Positions 16,633 to 25,468 of a DNA stretch of 64,000 bases are shown here, in pieces. This DNA comes from Oscillospiraceae bacterium Marseille-Q3528 (GTDB lineage: Bacteria; Bacillota; Clostridia; Lachnospirales; Lachnospiraceae). How positions within the stretch are numbered: the first letter of the stretch is position 1; every line of letters starts with the position of its first letter. A program made the translations under genes and the position numbers. The notes beneath the pieces were generated by a model, which saw nothing but the letters and a program-made list of their open reading frames with translations, was not told where the DNA came from and did not search any database. Location of the stretch: the NCBI GenBank assembly GCA_018223385.1, contig JAGTTR010000021.1:18094-82093 (forward strand). Reading direction: 5' to 3'.

Positions 16633-17649
16633 ATGAAAACTCATAATTCTTCGATTACGATACAGGAAGAATTTGTACAGAAAATTCAGGACGACAACCG
16701 TAAGGAAAAGCTGATGCAGCTGGCACCGCTCCTGGTGTTGGTCGGATTGATCGTTGTGTTTGCCTGCATCTGCGGAACCGCATTTGTCAGCCCTGGCAAC
16801 CTTATCAATCTGATGAACCAGCTGGCACTGCCTTTGGTGGTCGCTCTGGGCCTGACCTTTGTTATTATGCTTGGAAGCATTGACCTGTCTATTGATGGAA
16901 CCGTAGGTATGGCAGGATCTGTTTTTGCCTGCCTGGTCATGAATACACAGAATGATAATGATTTTGGATTTGCCGGAGTGATCCTTGCGATCCTTCTGAG
17001 CACGTTATGCGGTATGCTCATTGGCCTGTGCCATGTATATCTGAGAATTCCGTCCTTTATGGCTTCCTTTGCTTTTATGTATATCTGCAGAGGTATCGGA
17101 ATGATTTCTTACCAGGGCCATCCGCCGACAATTACGGATGAGTTTTTTGCAGGTCTGTCGAAAGTGAAGACCTTTGGCATCCCGGCGGTGACATGGGTTG
17201 CGCTGGTGATGTTTGTGATTTGTTATGTGATTCAGGAATATACTCCTTTTGGACGCCACATTTATGCGGTCGGAACCAATGAAGCGATACCGAAGGCGGT
17301 TGGCGTCAGCGTACAGAAGGTTAAAATTAAAGTCTTTACCCTTGCAGGTTTTCTGTTTGGCGTGGCAGGCGTTCTCGGTGCCATCCGTATGGGACAGGGA
17401 CAGGTTGCCATTGGCGCAGGAAAGATGTTCCCGGCACAGGCGGCCGTTGTTGTAGGCGGAACTGCACTGAGCGGTGGTAAAGGCGGTGTCAGAAACACCC
17501 TTGTCGGTGTTCTGATCATGACCGTTTTGGAAAACGGTCTGACAATGGTTGGTGTGAACCCGAATATCCGGACCGGTATTCAGGGTGTGATTATTCTGAT
17601 TTCAGTTATCCTTACGGCGGCTCGCGGCGCCAAGGTTATCAGCAAGTAA
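16633..17649 (+). CDS. Ribose-type ABC importer permease (importer 1, first permease)
   Basis: 338 residues with 8-10 membrane segments after a ~45-residue cytoplasmic N-terminus. Family signatures include VVALGLTFVIMLGSIDLSID, VYLRIPSFMASFAF, GTNEAIPKAVGVSV and GGTALSGGKGGV (the EAA-like cytoplasmic loop region). I chose the ATG about 6 bases behind GGGGTG; an in-frame upstream start would sit inside the hairpin. It pairs with the second, different permease of this operon, so the transporter is probably a heterodimer. Confidence 0.88.
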   Translation: MKTHNSSITIQEEFVQKIQDDNRKEKLMQLAPLLVLVGLIVVFACICGTAFVSPGNLINLMNQLALPLVVALGLTFVIMLGSIDLSIDGTVGMAGSVFACLVMNTQNDNDFGFAGVILAILLSTLCGMLIGLCHVYLRIPSFMASFAFMYICRGIGMISYQGHPPTITDEFFAGLSKVKTFGIPAVTWVALVMFVICYVIQEYTPFGRHIYAVGTNEAIPKAVGVSVQKVKIKVFTLAGFLFGVAGVLGAIRMGQGQVAIGAGKMFPAQAAVVVGGTALSGGKGGVRNTLVGVLIMTVLENGLTMVGVNPNIRTGIQGVIILISVILTAARGAKVISK

Positions 17650-17665
17650 AGGGGGGCGTCTGGGA

Positions 17666-19192
17666 ATGGAAGAAAAAGATTATCTGTTTTACGCGAAAGA
17701 TATTACCAAGTCCTTTGCCGGAACAAAAGCGCTCAAAGGTGTTGACCTTGCGGTAAAGCCGGGCGAGATCGTCGGACTGGTAGGTGAGAACGGCGCGGGA
17801 AAATCGACCCTGCTGAAGATCATCATCGGTGCACAGCCGCAGACATCCGGCACGATGACACTGGGCGGCAGCAATTATGAGCCGAAGAATCCCATGGATG
17901 CCAATAAAGCCGGGATCGGCATGGTATTCCAGGAGCAGTCTCTGATCGTGAATCTGAATGTGTCTCAGAATATTTTCTTCGGACATGAACATGAATTCAG
18001 AACCGGTGGATTTGTCAACTGGAAGAAAATGAATGCAGCGGCATCGGAAGTGCTGGCGGCCGTGGATATCACAGATATCAATCCGGCCAAGAAAGTCAGT
18101 GAACTGAATTTTGCGACCCGCCAGATGGTAGAGATCGCCAAGGTTATGAACGTAACCAAGCAGTCCGGTGCAGAACACTGCCTGATCCTGCTGGATGAGC
18201 CTACCTCTGTGCTGAACCAGAGTGAGGTTGAGAATCTGTTTGTGCAGATGAGAAAGATCACGGCACAGGGGCATTCCATTATTTTTGTATCTCATCATCT
18301 GGATGAGATCCTGGAGATCACAGACAGAATCTATGTTTATAAAGACGGAACGAGTGTGGGAAGCCTGGATACGAAGGATGCAACAGAGGATATCCTGTAT
18401 GAAATGATGGTAGGAAAAGAGACTTCTTCCGAGTACTATCACAGAGACCGGATGACGAAGCCTTCGGATGAAGTACTCCTTGAAGTGAAGAATCTGGGTT
18501 CTTATGGCGTATTTAAAGATGTCAGCTTCCAGCTCCATGCGGGGGAAGTGCTGGGTCTGGCCGGCGTTGTCGGTTCCGGCGTGGAAGAGATCTGCGAGGT
18601 GATCTGCGGAGATGAGAAACCGACTTCCGGCGAGATGTATGTGCGCGGACAGAAGGTAGACTTCAGCTGTCCCAGCAAAGCCATGAAGAAGGGGATTCTG
18701 ATGATCCCGAAAGAAAGACTGTATGAAGGAATCGTCGGTATCATGTCTATTGAAGATAACATTGCACTGTCCAACGGCGACAAGATCGCCAATGGTCTGT
18801 ACATTTCTGCAAAAAAAGTAGAAGAACAGGCAACGAACTGGATCGAAAAGCTGCGGATCAAGGCCAATGGGCCGAAGGAATCTCTGATGCAGCTGTCCGG
18901 CGGAAACCAGCAGAAGGTCGTATTTGCCAGAGCACTGGCCAGTGAATGCGACATCCTGATCCTGAATCATCCGACCCGTGGCGTGGATGTGGGCGCGAAA
19001 GCGGAGATTTATGCGCTGATCCGTGATATCACAGAACAGGGGAAAGCAGTCATTCTCCTGGGAGATACGACGGATGAATACCTGGGTCTTTCTTCCAGAC
19101 TGATTGTCATGAAAGATGGTATTGTGACTGGTGAATTTGACGCGATTGATGAAATGCCGTCTCAGGTTGAAGTTGTCAGCTACATGATGTAA
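17666..19192 (+). CDS. Ribose-type ABC importer ATPase with two nucleotide domains (importer 1)
   Basis: 508 residues, the double-domain layout of RbsA/MglA. Domain 1 has a normal Walker A (GENGAGKST, about 41-49) and Walker B (LILLDEPTS). Its signature region is SELNFATRQMVEIAK instead of the usual LS-type motif. Domain 2 has a lysine-less Walker A-like stretch (GVVGSGVEE), a good LSGGNQQKV signature, and a Walker B reading ILNHPTRGVDVG, where the usual Asp-Glu is Asn-His. Domain 2 is therefore unlikely to hydrolyse ATP, more so than in standard RbsA. It powers sugar uptake with the two flanking permeases. Confidence 0.9.
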   Translation: MEEKDYLFYAKDITKSFAGTKALKGVDLAVKPGEIVGLVGENGAGKSTLLKIIIGAQPQTSGTMTLGGSNYEPKNPMDANKAGIGMVFQEQSLIVNLNVSQNIFFGHEHEFRTGGFVNWKKMNAAASEVLAAVDITDINPAKKVSELNFATRQMVEIAKVMNVTKQSGAEHCLILLDEPTSVLNQSEVENLFVQMRKITAQGHSIIFVSHHLDEILEITDRIYVYKDGTSVGSLDTKDATEDILYEMMVGKETSSEYYHRDRMTKPSDEVLLEVKNLGSYGVFKDVSFQLHAGEVLGLAGVVGSGVEEICEVICGDEKPTSGEMYVRGQKVDFSCPSKAMKKGILMIPKERLYEGIVGIMSIEDNIALSNGDKIANGLYISAKKVEEQATNWIEKLRIKANGPKESLMQLSGGNQQKVVFARALASECDILILNHPTRGVDVGAKAEIYALIRDITEQGKAVILLGDTTDEYLGLSSRLIVMKDGIVTGEFDAIDEMPSQVEVVSYMM

Positions 19193-19205
19193 GGAGGGGT
19201 GATTC

Positions 19206-20207
19206 ATGAGTGAAGAAAAGAAGAAAAAACCGTTAAAAGAACGGATTGGAGAAAATATCGTACAGTTCTTCAGCTTTTCCGCGATCATTGTGCTGGTTGT
19301 TTTCCTGTCCATATCTCAGAAGACATTTTTAAGCCCGATGAACCTGAGCAATCTGTTTCGTGATACTTCGACACTGATTGTTCTGGCATCCGGAATGTTT
19401 ATGGTACTGCTGTTTGGATCCATTGACCTGTCCATGGGAGCTGCGTGCTCGGTGTCTAACGTTCTGTATGTAAAGTTCCTTCTTACCTACGGACCGAAAT
19501 TTATTCCGGCTGCAGCGGGAGTTATCGGACTGCTTATCTCCCTGGTGTTTGGCATGGTCGCAGGCGGACTGCTCGGATTTATCCATGTAAAATTAAAAGT
19601 GCCGTCCTTTATCGCATCTCTGGGATTCATGTCTGTATGGCAGTCAACGGCGCTGCTCATTACAGAGAACCCGGAATCCATTCCGAAAGCCATGTGGGGA
19701 GCGGTGAACTGGTATAAGATTTCCTTTGGCGTATTTGGACTGCCGATCATTCTTGCACTGCTGATCGTTGCGGTGATCTTCTTCTTTACCAATTATACAA
19801 CGGTAGGAAGAGCGATCTTTGCCATCGGCGGCAATGAGCGGACGGCCCGGGTGGCAGGCCTGCACGTGGACAAGATCAAGATCATCGTATTTATCATCAA
19901 CGGTATGCTGGCAGCGCTGGCAGGCGTGTTCCTGGCAGGCAGCGTGCGGTCCAGTTCTCCGACCATCGGCGATGCATATACGCTGAAGATTGTTGCATCC
20001 TGTGCCTTGGGCGGTGTTTCCCTGGCGGGAGGTAAAGGAAGTGTTCTTGGGGCATTGCTTGGTGTGTTTACCATTACACTGATCCAGAATGGTATGACGT
20101 TCCTTGGCGTAGATGCTTATTCCCAGAACATTGTTCTAGGCGTGTTTGTGCTGGCAGCCATCGCCATGACGGCCGACCGGAGAAGAAAAGATCTGATCAT
20201 CAAATAA
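19206..20207 (+). CDS. Ribose-type ABC importer permease (importer 1, second permease)
   Basis: 333 residues, a membrane protein of the RbsC type. It has a charged KKKKPLKERIGENI N-terminus, about eight to ten hydrophobic segments, and the motifs FGSIDLSMGAACSV, VKLKVPSFIASLGF, GGNERTARVAGL and GGVSLAGGKGSVLG. It follows the ATPase by 13 bp behind AAGGAGGGG. Only the motifs resemble the first permease; the sequences differ widely, so this is not a recent duplication. It ends operon importer 1 ahead of a strong terminator. Confidence 0.9.
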   Translation: MSEEKKKKPLKERIGENIVQFFSFSAIIVLVVFLSISQKTFLSPMNLSNLFRDTSTLIVLASGMFMVLLFGSIDLSMGAACSVSNVLYVKFLLTYGPKFIPAAAGVIGLLISLVFGMVAGGLLGFIHVKLKVPSFIASLGFMSVWQSTALLITENPESIPKAMWGAVNWYKISFGVFGLPIILALLIVAVIFFFTNYTTVGRAIFAIGGNERTARVAGLHVDKIKIIVFIINGMLAALAGVFLAGSVRSSSPTIGDAYTLKIVASCALGGVSLAGGKGSVLGALLGVFTITLIQNGMTFLGVDAYSQNIVLGVFVLAAIAMTADRRRKDLIIK

Positions 20208-20233
20208 CATATAACGGATAAACCATAGGAAGA

Positions 20234-20273
20234 AGATACCGCAGGGGGATAAAACTCTCTGCGGTATCTTTTT
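20234..20273 (+). terminator. Rho-independent terminator of importer 1 operon
   Basis: AGATACCGCAG and CTGCGGTATCT form an 11-bp stem closed by a 14-nt loop, followed by five T. The ~200 bases to the next promoter are very A+T-rich and hold no gene I can support. Confidence 0.9.
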
Positions 20274-20479
20274 AACAATCTTTTTCTGCTTAGCACCTGA
20301 AATATCTTGCCTGTATATGTAAAATGCCTGTTTTTGACGGAAAACAACAAAAATACCATGTTTAAAACTTAACAATATTATATTTTATTATATTTTTAGA
20401 TGGGAAATAAAAAGATGATCAAGGACTGTTGTTATTGTGCACAATAAAGTTGTGAAAAAAATAACTTTTAAATAAAAAG

Positions 20480-20526
20480 TTGACAAAATGACAAAGATAT
20501 ACTAATATCATAATGTAACTACATTA
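20480..20526 (+). promoter_or_regulatory. Promoter with perfect palindromic operator (site D)
   Basis: TTGACA, 17 bp, TAATAT (an overlapping CATAAT at 20509 is an alternative -10). Immediately downstream lies TAATGTAACTACATTA (20511-20526), a perfect palindrome of two 7-base arms around AC. It is the best copy, with the copy before the GntR gene, of an element that recurs in the island. A protein bound here would block RNA polymerase. Confidence 0.82.
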
Positions 20527-20570
20527 CGAACAATGGTGTGTAGCATCCATTGAAAAAAAGGAGGATAACT

Positions 20571-21728
20571 ATGAAAAGAAAAGTAATTGGGGTAGTTCTC
20601 AGCGTAGCTATGGTAGCTTCCATGCTGGCTGGATGCGGAAGCAGTGATTCTTCTTCCACCACATCGACAGATGCGGCTACAGAAGAGAAGACAGACGACA
20701 CAGCAGATGCGGCTGCAGAGGAGAGCGGGGACAAGAAGTTCAAGATCGGTGTTGCAATGAAGACACAGGACGGACCGTACTTCGTAGCTCTGGCAAACGG
20801 ACTGGTTGAGCAGTGCGTAGAGCAGGGGCTGGTTGACAAGGCTGAGGACGTGGTTGTTCTGAATGCGAACATGGATGTAACAAAGCAGACAGAGAACTTT
20901 GAGACATTCGTTACACAGGATTACGACATGATCTTCTGTGACTGTATCGATCCGGATAACGTAATCGCAGATGAGAAGAACGCAATGGATGCCGGCATTC
21001 CGGTTATCAACGTTGACTCCGGCGTAAACGAGAGCCACTGTGTAACAACCGTTTATTCCGATAACAAACAGAATGGACGTGCATGCGGATTATCCTACGC
21101 TGAGTTCATGGGTGACAAAGAGATCTACAGCATCATGCTTTCCGGTGAGAAGGGCAATGTTGCTGGTAACGAGAGAAGACAGGGCCTGATCTGTGGTATC
21201 CTCGAGCAGAGACTTGGCATCTCCGAGGAAGAGGCTTGGAAGATGACAGAAGAGGCTGACGCTACTCTGCTGAGCACAGGTTCCTATACAAACGAAGAAG
21301 CAAAGTTCACCATCGCTGGACAGGGCTGGGGCAACTGGACTGTTAATGATATCCTGAACGATGCAAATGACCTGGTTGTTAAGACAAAAGACAAACTGAA
21401 CACCATGTTCGGTGAGAATGACCAGATGCTGTTCGGCGGCATGCAGGCAGCAAGCGATGCAGGTCTGACCGGTATCTACTATGTAGCAGCAGCTGACGGT
21501 GCAAAAGAAGCTTACGATTACATCAAGGGCGACAAGACAACTGAGTCCGGCGAGTACTACTGCACAGGTGAGAACTCTCCTGTACAGGTTGCAATCAAGG
21601 CAGTTGGCATTGCAAAAGAGATTCTCGTAGATGGCAAAGATATGAACAGCTATGATGAGGTAACTCTGACAGATGCAGTTTGCGTTACAAAGGACAACGT
21701 AGACGAGCGTTACGAGTACGGTTTCTAA
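20571..21728 (+). CDS. Sugar ABC importer binding lipoprotein (importer 2)
   Basis: 385 residues. The signal MKRKVIGVVLSVAMVASMLA leads to lipobox LAGC (Cys22), then a Ser/Thr/Asp/Glu linker. The mature part is a type 1 sugar-binding domain: KIGVAMKTQDGPYFVALANG, FCDCIDPDNVIADEKNAMDA, VINVDSG, YSDNKQNGRACG and GGMQAASDAGLTG. It differs clearly from the importer 1 binding protein, so the two systems may take different sugars. The start is the ATG 6 bases behind AAGGAGG; upstream in-frame starts would fall before that site. Confidence 0.92.
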   Translation: MKRKVIGVVLSVAMVASMLAGCGSSDSSSTTSTDAATEEKTDDTADAAAEESGDKKFKIGVAMKTQDGPYFVALANGLVEQCVEQGLVDKAEDVVVLNANMDVTKQTENFETFVTQDYDMIFCDCIDPDNVIADEKNAMDAGIPVINVDSGVNESHCVTTVYSDNKQNGRACGLSYAEFMGDKEIYSIMLSGEKGNVAGNERRQGLICGILEQRLGISEEEAWKMTEEADATLLSTGSYTNEEAKFTIAGQGWGNWTVNDILNDANDLVVKTKDKLNTMFGENDQMLFGGMQAASDAGLTGIYYVAAADGAKEAYDYIKGDKTTESGEYYCTGENSPVQVAIKAVGIAKEILVDGKDMNSYDEVTLTDAVCVTKDNVDERYEYGF

Positions 21729-21749
21729 ATCCCGGGCGGATTAAAAAAG

Positions 21750-21784
21750 GCAATCCTCCTCAATTAAGAGGGGGATTGCTCTTT
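21750..21784 (+). terminator. Attenuator-type hairpin after binding protein 2
   Basis: GCAATCCTCCTC pairs with GAGGGGGATTGC (one T·G) around a 6-nt loop and is followed by TCTTT. It is placed exactly like the hairpin in importer 1 and probably sets the binding protein to transporter ratio. Confidence 0.75.
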
Positions 21785-21825
21785 ATAAGAAGGAATTACA
21801 GACAGATGGGAAGGATGGTGAGCAC

Positions 21826-23319
21826 ATGGCTCAGCAATACAGGCTGGAAATGAAAGGTATCACAAAGCATTTCGGCGGTGTTAAGGCGCTGACAGATGTT
21901 TCTCTCAGTGTTGAACCGGGAGAAATCCATGCGCTGATAGGAGAGAATGGTGCCGGTAAATCTACATTGATGAAAATCTTATCCGGAGCATATCAGAGAG
22001 ATAAGGGACAGATCTTCATCGATGGACAGGAAGTGAAAATCACAAATCCAAAAGAGTCCAAAGATTTGGGAATCGCAATTATTTATCAGGAGTTTATGCT
22101 CGCACCGGATCTTACGGTGGCAGAAAATATCTATATTGACAAGCTGAGCGGCGGCAAAGGCCTGATTGACTGGAAGAAGCTTCAGGGAGATGCAAAAGCA
22201 CAGCTGGAGAAATTGGGATTCGGGGACATTGACCCGAGGGCAAAATGTGGTTCATTGAGTGTGGCATATCAGCAGGTGGTAGAGATCTGCAAATGTCTGA
22301 CACGAAATGCAAAGGTTCTCGTATTTGACGAGCCCACCGCAGTTCTGACTTTCTCCGAAATTCAGAAGTTATTTGAAGTAATCAAAAAACTCAGAGATGA
22401 AGGCGTAAGTATTATTTATATCTCACATCGACTGGAGGAGATCTTTGAGTTAAGCAAACATATTACAATATTAAAAGATGGAACGTATGTGGATACGGTA
22501 GATACAGCATCCTTTGACAAACAGCGTCTCGTCAACCTGATGGTAGGCCGTGAGATGACGGAGATGTATCCGCCGCGCAATGCGAAGATCGGCGATGTTG
22601 TATTAAAGGTAGAGGATTTACACGCAGGAAAACTGGTAGACGGTGTCAGCTTTGATGTGAAAGCCGGAGAGGTTCTTGGCTTTAACGGACTGGTCGGTGC
22701 CGGACGTACAGAAACCATGCGGGCGATTTTTGGAGCAGATAAGAAAGAATCCGGAAAAGTATATTATTTTGGAAAAGAAGTTAATTGGAAGACACCGGGC
22801 CAGGCAATCAAAGAAGGATTTGGCCTGCTTCCTGAAGATAGAAAGAAACAGGGATTACTGCTGAATCAGAGTATCCGGGTAAATACCACACTTGCGTGTC
22901 TGAAAAAGGTGACCAACCATGGCGTCATCCAGCATGCGAAGGAAAAAGAGTACGTCAAAGAACTGCTGAAGAGTATTCAGACAAAATACGGAAGTACAGA
23001 AGACGATGCAAGCAGCCTTTCCGGTGGTAACCAGCAGAAGATCGCGCTGGCAAAATGGATCGCAGCTGACTGCAAATGCGTTGTCTTTGACGAACCGACC
23101 CGAGGCGTAGATGTCGGTGCGAAGACAGAGATTTATAAGATCATCAATAATCTGGCAGAAAACGGCGTTGCAGTTATCATGATTTCCTCTGAGATGCCGG
23201 AGATCATCGGCATGTGTGACCGGGTAGTTATCATGAGAAATGGTAAGGTGACCGGTGAACTGCAGAAAGAGGAACTCACGGAGAATATGATGATTAAATA
23301 TGCGATGGGGGTACAGTGA
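21826..23319 (+). CDS. Ribose-type ABC importer ATPase (importer 2)
   Basis: 497 residues, a double ATPase. Domain 1 has GENGAGKST, a LSVAYQQVVEICK signature and VFDEPTAVLT. Domain 2 has GLVGAGRTE, LSGGNQQKIALAK and VFDEPTRGVDVGAKTE with an intact Walker B, in contrast to the importer 1 ATPase. It energises sugar uptake through the single permease downstream. The stop codon overlaps the permease start region (TGATG), so the two are translationally coupled. Confidence 0.93.
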   Translation: MAQQYRLEMKGITKHFGGVKALTDVSLSVEPGEIHALIGENGAGKSTLMKILSGAYQRDKGQIFIDGQEVKITNPKESKDLGIAIIYQEFMLAPDLTVAENIYIDKLSGGKGLIDWKKLQGDAKAQLEKLGFGDIDPRAKCGSLSVAYQQVVEICKCLTRNAKVLVFDEPTAVLTFSEIQKLFEVIKKLRDEGVSIIYISHRLEEIFELSKHITILKDGTYVDTVDTASFDKQRLVNLMVGREMTEMYPPRNAKIGDVVLKVEDLHAGKLVDGVSFDVKAGEVLGFNGLVGAGRTETMRAIFGADKKESGKVYYFGKEVNWKTPGQAIKEGFGLLPEDRKKQGLLLNQSIRVNTTLACLKKVTNHGVIQHAKEKEYVKELLKSIQTKYGSTEDDASSLSGGNQQKIALAKWIAADCKCVVFDEPTRGVDVGAKTEIYKIINNLAENGVAVIMISSEMPEIIGMCDRVVIMRNGKVTGELQKEELTENMMIKYAMGVQ

Positions 23320-24275
23320 TGAATACGAAAAAATTCGATTTGAAAAAATTCCTTTTGAACAATAATACATATGTGATCTTTCTTGTATTGTTTATTATCT
23401 GTGCAGTGCTTTCCAGCACATTCCTGGATATTGCCAACCTGACCAATATCCTGCTGCAGCAGTCCGGCCCGATTCTGGTGGCACTTGGTATGCTGTTTGT
23501 AGTCCTGACCGGCGGTATTGACCTGTCTGTCGGTGCGGTAACCGCCCTTTCTTCCTGTGTGGCTTACGTGCTCATGAGAGACTATCAGGTAAACTTCGTT
23601 CTTGCATTCCTTGCAGCACTTGTGATGGGACTGCTCATCGGTCTGCTGAACGGCCTGCTCGTTGCCTATGGCGGCATGCAGGGATTCGTTACCACACTGG
23701 CAACACTTTCCATCGGTAACGGTTTTGCCCTGATCGTATCCAACGGTGCTCCTGTCAGATGTTCTGATGTGGCAGCAGTATCCGCAATGGCCAGCAAGAA
23801 ATATGGCTACCCGATCATCATCGGATGCGCCATCATCATCGTGATCATGGCATTCATCCAGAACTACACTTCCTACGGAAGAATCGTCATTGCCTGCGGT
23901 TCCAACAAGACAGCTGTTCAGCTGGCAGGTATTGATGTAAAGAAATATGTATGCTCCTGTTATCTGGTATCCGGTTTCCTTTCTGCTATCGCAGGAATGT
24001 TCATGGCATCCAGAACCCAGACGGCAGCGTCCACACTGGGAAGCGGCGGTGAGCTGAATGCGATCGCTGCCTGCGTTATCGGCGGTGCCAGCCTGGCAGG
24101 TGGTAAAGGAAGCGTCATCAAAGCTGTGATCGGTGCTTTCACCATCGCACTGATCAACAACATTATGAACCTGAAGGGCGTGCCGGCATACCCGCAGGAG
24201 ATCGTAAAAGGTCTGATCATCATTGCAGCAGTATTACTGCAGATTAATACAAATAAAGCTGAGGCAACTGTTTAA
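23319..24275 (+). CDS. Ribose-type ABC importer permease (importer 2)
   Basis: 318 residues with about nine to ten membrane segments. Signatures are LGMLFVVLTGGIDLSVGAVT, YGGMQGFVTTLATL, GSNKTAVQLAGIDV and GGASLAGGKGSVIKA. I prefer the ATG that shares one base with the stop of the ATPase gene, behind a GGGGG run; a GTG one codon earlier is the alternative. A single permease gene means a homodimer, the usual RbsC arrangement. Confidence 0.9.
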   Translation: MNTKKFDLKKFLLNNNTYVIFLVLFIICAVLSSTFLDIANLTNILLQQSGPILVALGMLFVVLTGGIDLSVGAVTALSSCVAYVLMRDYQVNFVLAFLAALVMGLLIGLLNGLLVAYGGMQGFVTTLATLSIGNGFALIVSNGAPVRCSDVAAVSAMASKKYGYPIIIGCAIIIVIMAFIQNYTSYGRIVIACGSNKTAVQLAGIDVKKYVCSCYLVSGFLSAIAGMFMASRTQTAASTLGSGGELNAIAACVIGGASLAGGKGSVIKAVIGAFTIALINNIMNLKGVPAYPQEIVKGLIIIAAVLLQINTNKAEATV

Positions 24276-24313
24276 TTGTATCATGAATTGTAACAAGGGG
24301 AGGTTTACAAATT

Positions 24314-25432
24314 ATGGGTGCATCAAGAACAATGTCTTTCGGGGCTCCTGGACGCTATATCCAGGGGCCCGGGGAGATTAACCGGGTTTCTGTTCATACA
24401 AAAAAATACGGAAGCAGCGTGTTTGCTGTGATCGATCCGTATTTCTTTGCTTCTATGCAAGATCTTCTGAAAACGCAGTACGAGGCTGACGGACAGTCGT
24501 TCCAGGCTGCACAGTTCGAAAATGAGGTGACGGTGGAACGGATCCATGCACATGCGGAGGCAGCGAAAGCGTGCGGCGCCAATGTGATCATGGGAATTGG
24601 CGGCGGCAAATCCATTGATACGGCCAAAGGCGTAGCGAATGAGTTACAGCTGCCGGTTGTGATCATTCCAACCAGTGCTTCTACCGATGCGCCGACCAGC
24701 GCACTGTCTGTTATCTACAAAGAAAATCACGAACATTCTCATGCAATCAATTATATCAAGAGTCCGGATATGGTGCTGATCGACAGCACGATCATTGCCA
24801 ATGCACCGGTACGGTTCCTTGTGTCCGGTATGGGAGATGCCATGGCAACATGGTTTGAAGCGCAGGCGAATGCGGCTTCCAACAGCGGCAATTATATCTG
24901 TCAGGAAGCAGGCTGTTTCCGGAGAACGAGAACGGCTATGAAGATTGCCCAGTTCTGCTATGAGACGATCCTTGATTTTGGCGAGGCTGCCAAAATCGCC
25001 AATGAGAACCATGTGGTGACGGACGCTCTGGAGGCTGTTATTGAGGCCAATACGCTGATGAGCGGACTGGGCTTTGAGAATACGGCCTGCGCCTGCGCAC
25101 ATGCGGTGGGGGACGGCATCACGGCAACACCCAACGGCGCTGCAACACTCCATGGTGAAAAGGTGGCTTTCGGTACGCTGTGCCAGCTGGTGGCAGAGAA
25201 TGCATCGTGGGAGACCATCAAAGAATATGTGGAATTCTGTAAGAAGGTGGGGCTGCCGACAACACTGGCGGATCTGCAGGTGGAGCTGACAGAAGAAAAC
25301 CTGCAGTTGATCGCGGATAACGTATCGCAGCCGGAACTGGTGAGAGAACCGTTTGAGATTTCCTCTGACATGCTCAAAGAGATCGTGAAGGCGGCCGATG
25401 CCATCGGACATCATATCACAGACGGTATGTGA
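24314..25432 (+). CDS. Iron/zinc-type polyol dehydrogenase, glycerol dehydrogenase-like
   Basis: 372 residues of the GldA branch of the iron-containing dehydrogenases. GIGGGKSIDTAKGVA is the NAD-binding loop. Metal ligands are Asp175 (GMGDAMATWFE), His263 (CAHAVGDG) and His280 (LHGEKVAFG). GldA oxidises glycerol to dihydroxyacetone; in a hexitol/ketose island the substrate may instead be another polyol or a three-carbon product. It follows the importer 2 permease by 38 bp with no terminator, so it is probably in the same transcript. The start follows AAGGGGAGG. Confidence 0.88.
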   Translation: MGASRTMSFGAPGRYIQGPGEINRVSVHTKKYGSSVFAVIDPYFFASMQDLLKTQYEADGQSFQAAQFENEVTVERIHAHAEAAKACGANVIMGIGGGKSIDTAKGVANELQLPVVIIPTSASTDAPTSALSVIYKENHEHSHAINYIKSPDMVLIDSTIIANAPVRFLVSGMGDAMATWFEAQANAASNSGNYICQEAGCFRRTRTAMKIAQFCYETILDFGEAAKIANENHVVTDALEAVIEANTLMSGLGFENTACACAHAVGDGITATPNGAATLHGEKVAFGTLCQLVAENASWETIKEYVEFCKKVGLPTTLADLQVELTEENLQLIADNVSQPELVREPFEISSDMLKEIVKAADAIGHHITDGM

Positions 25433-25468
25433 GACAAAAACTGGATATAAAACAGAAGGGGGCAGGAA

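Noticed and set aside
17639..19312. A 557-codon - strand frame opposite the importer 1 ATPase
   Set aside because: A shadow of the ATPase gene; composition is His/Arg/Ile-rich without motifs.
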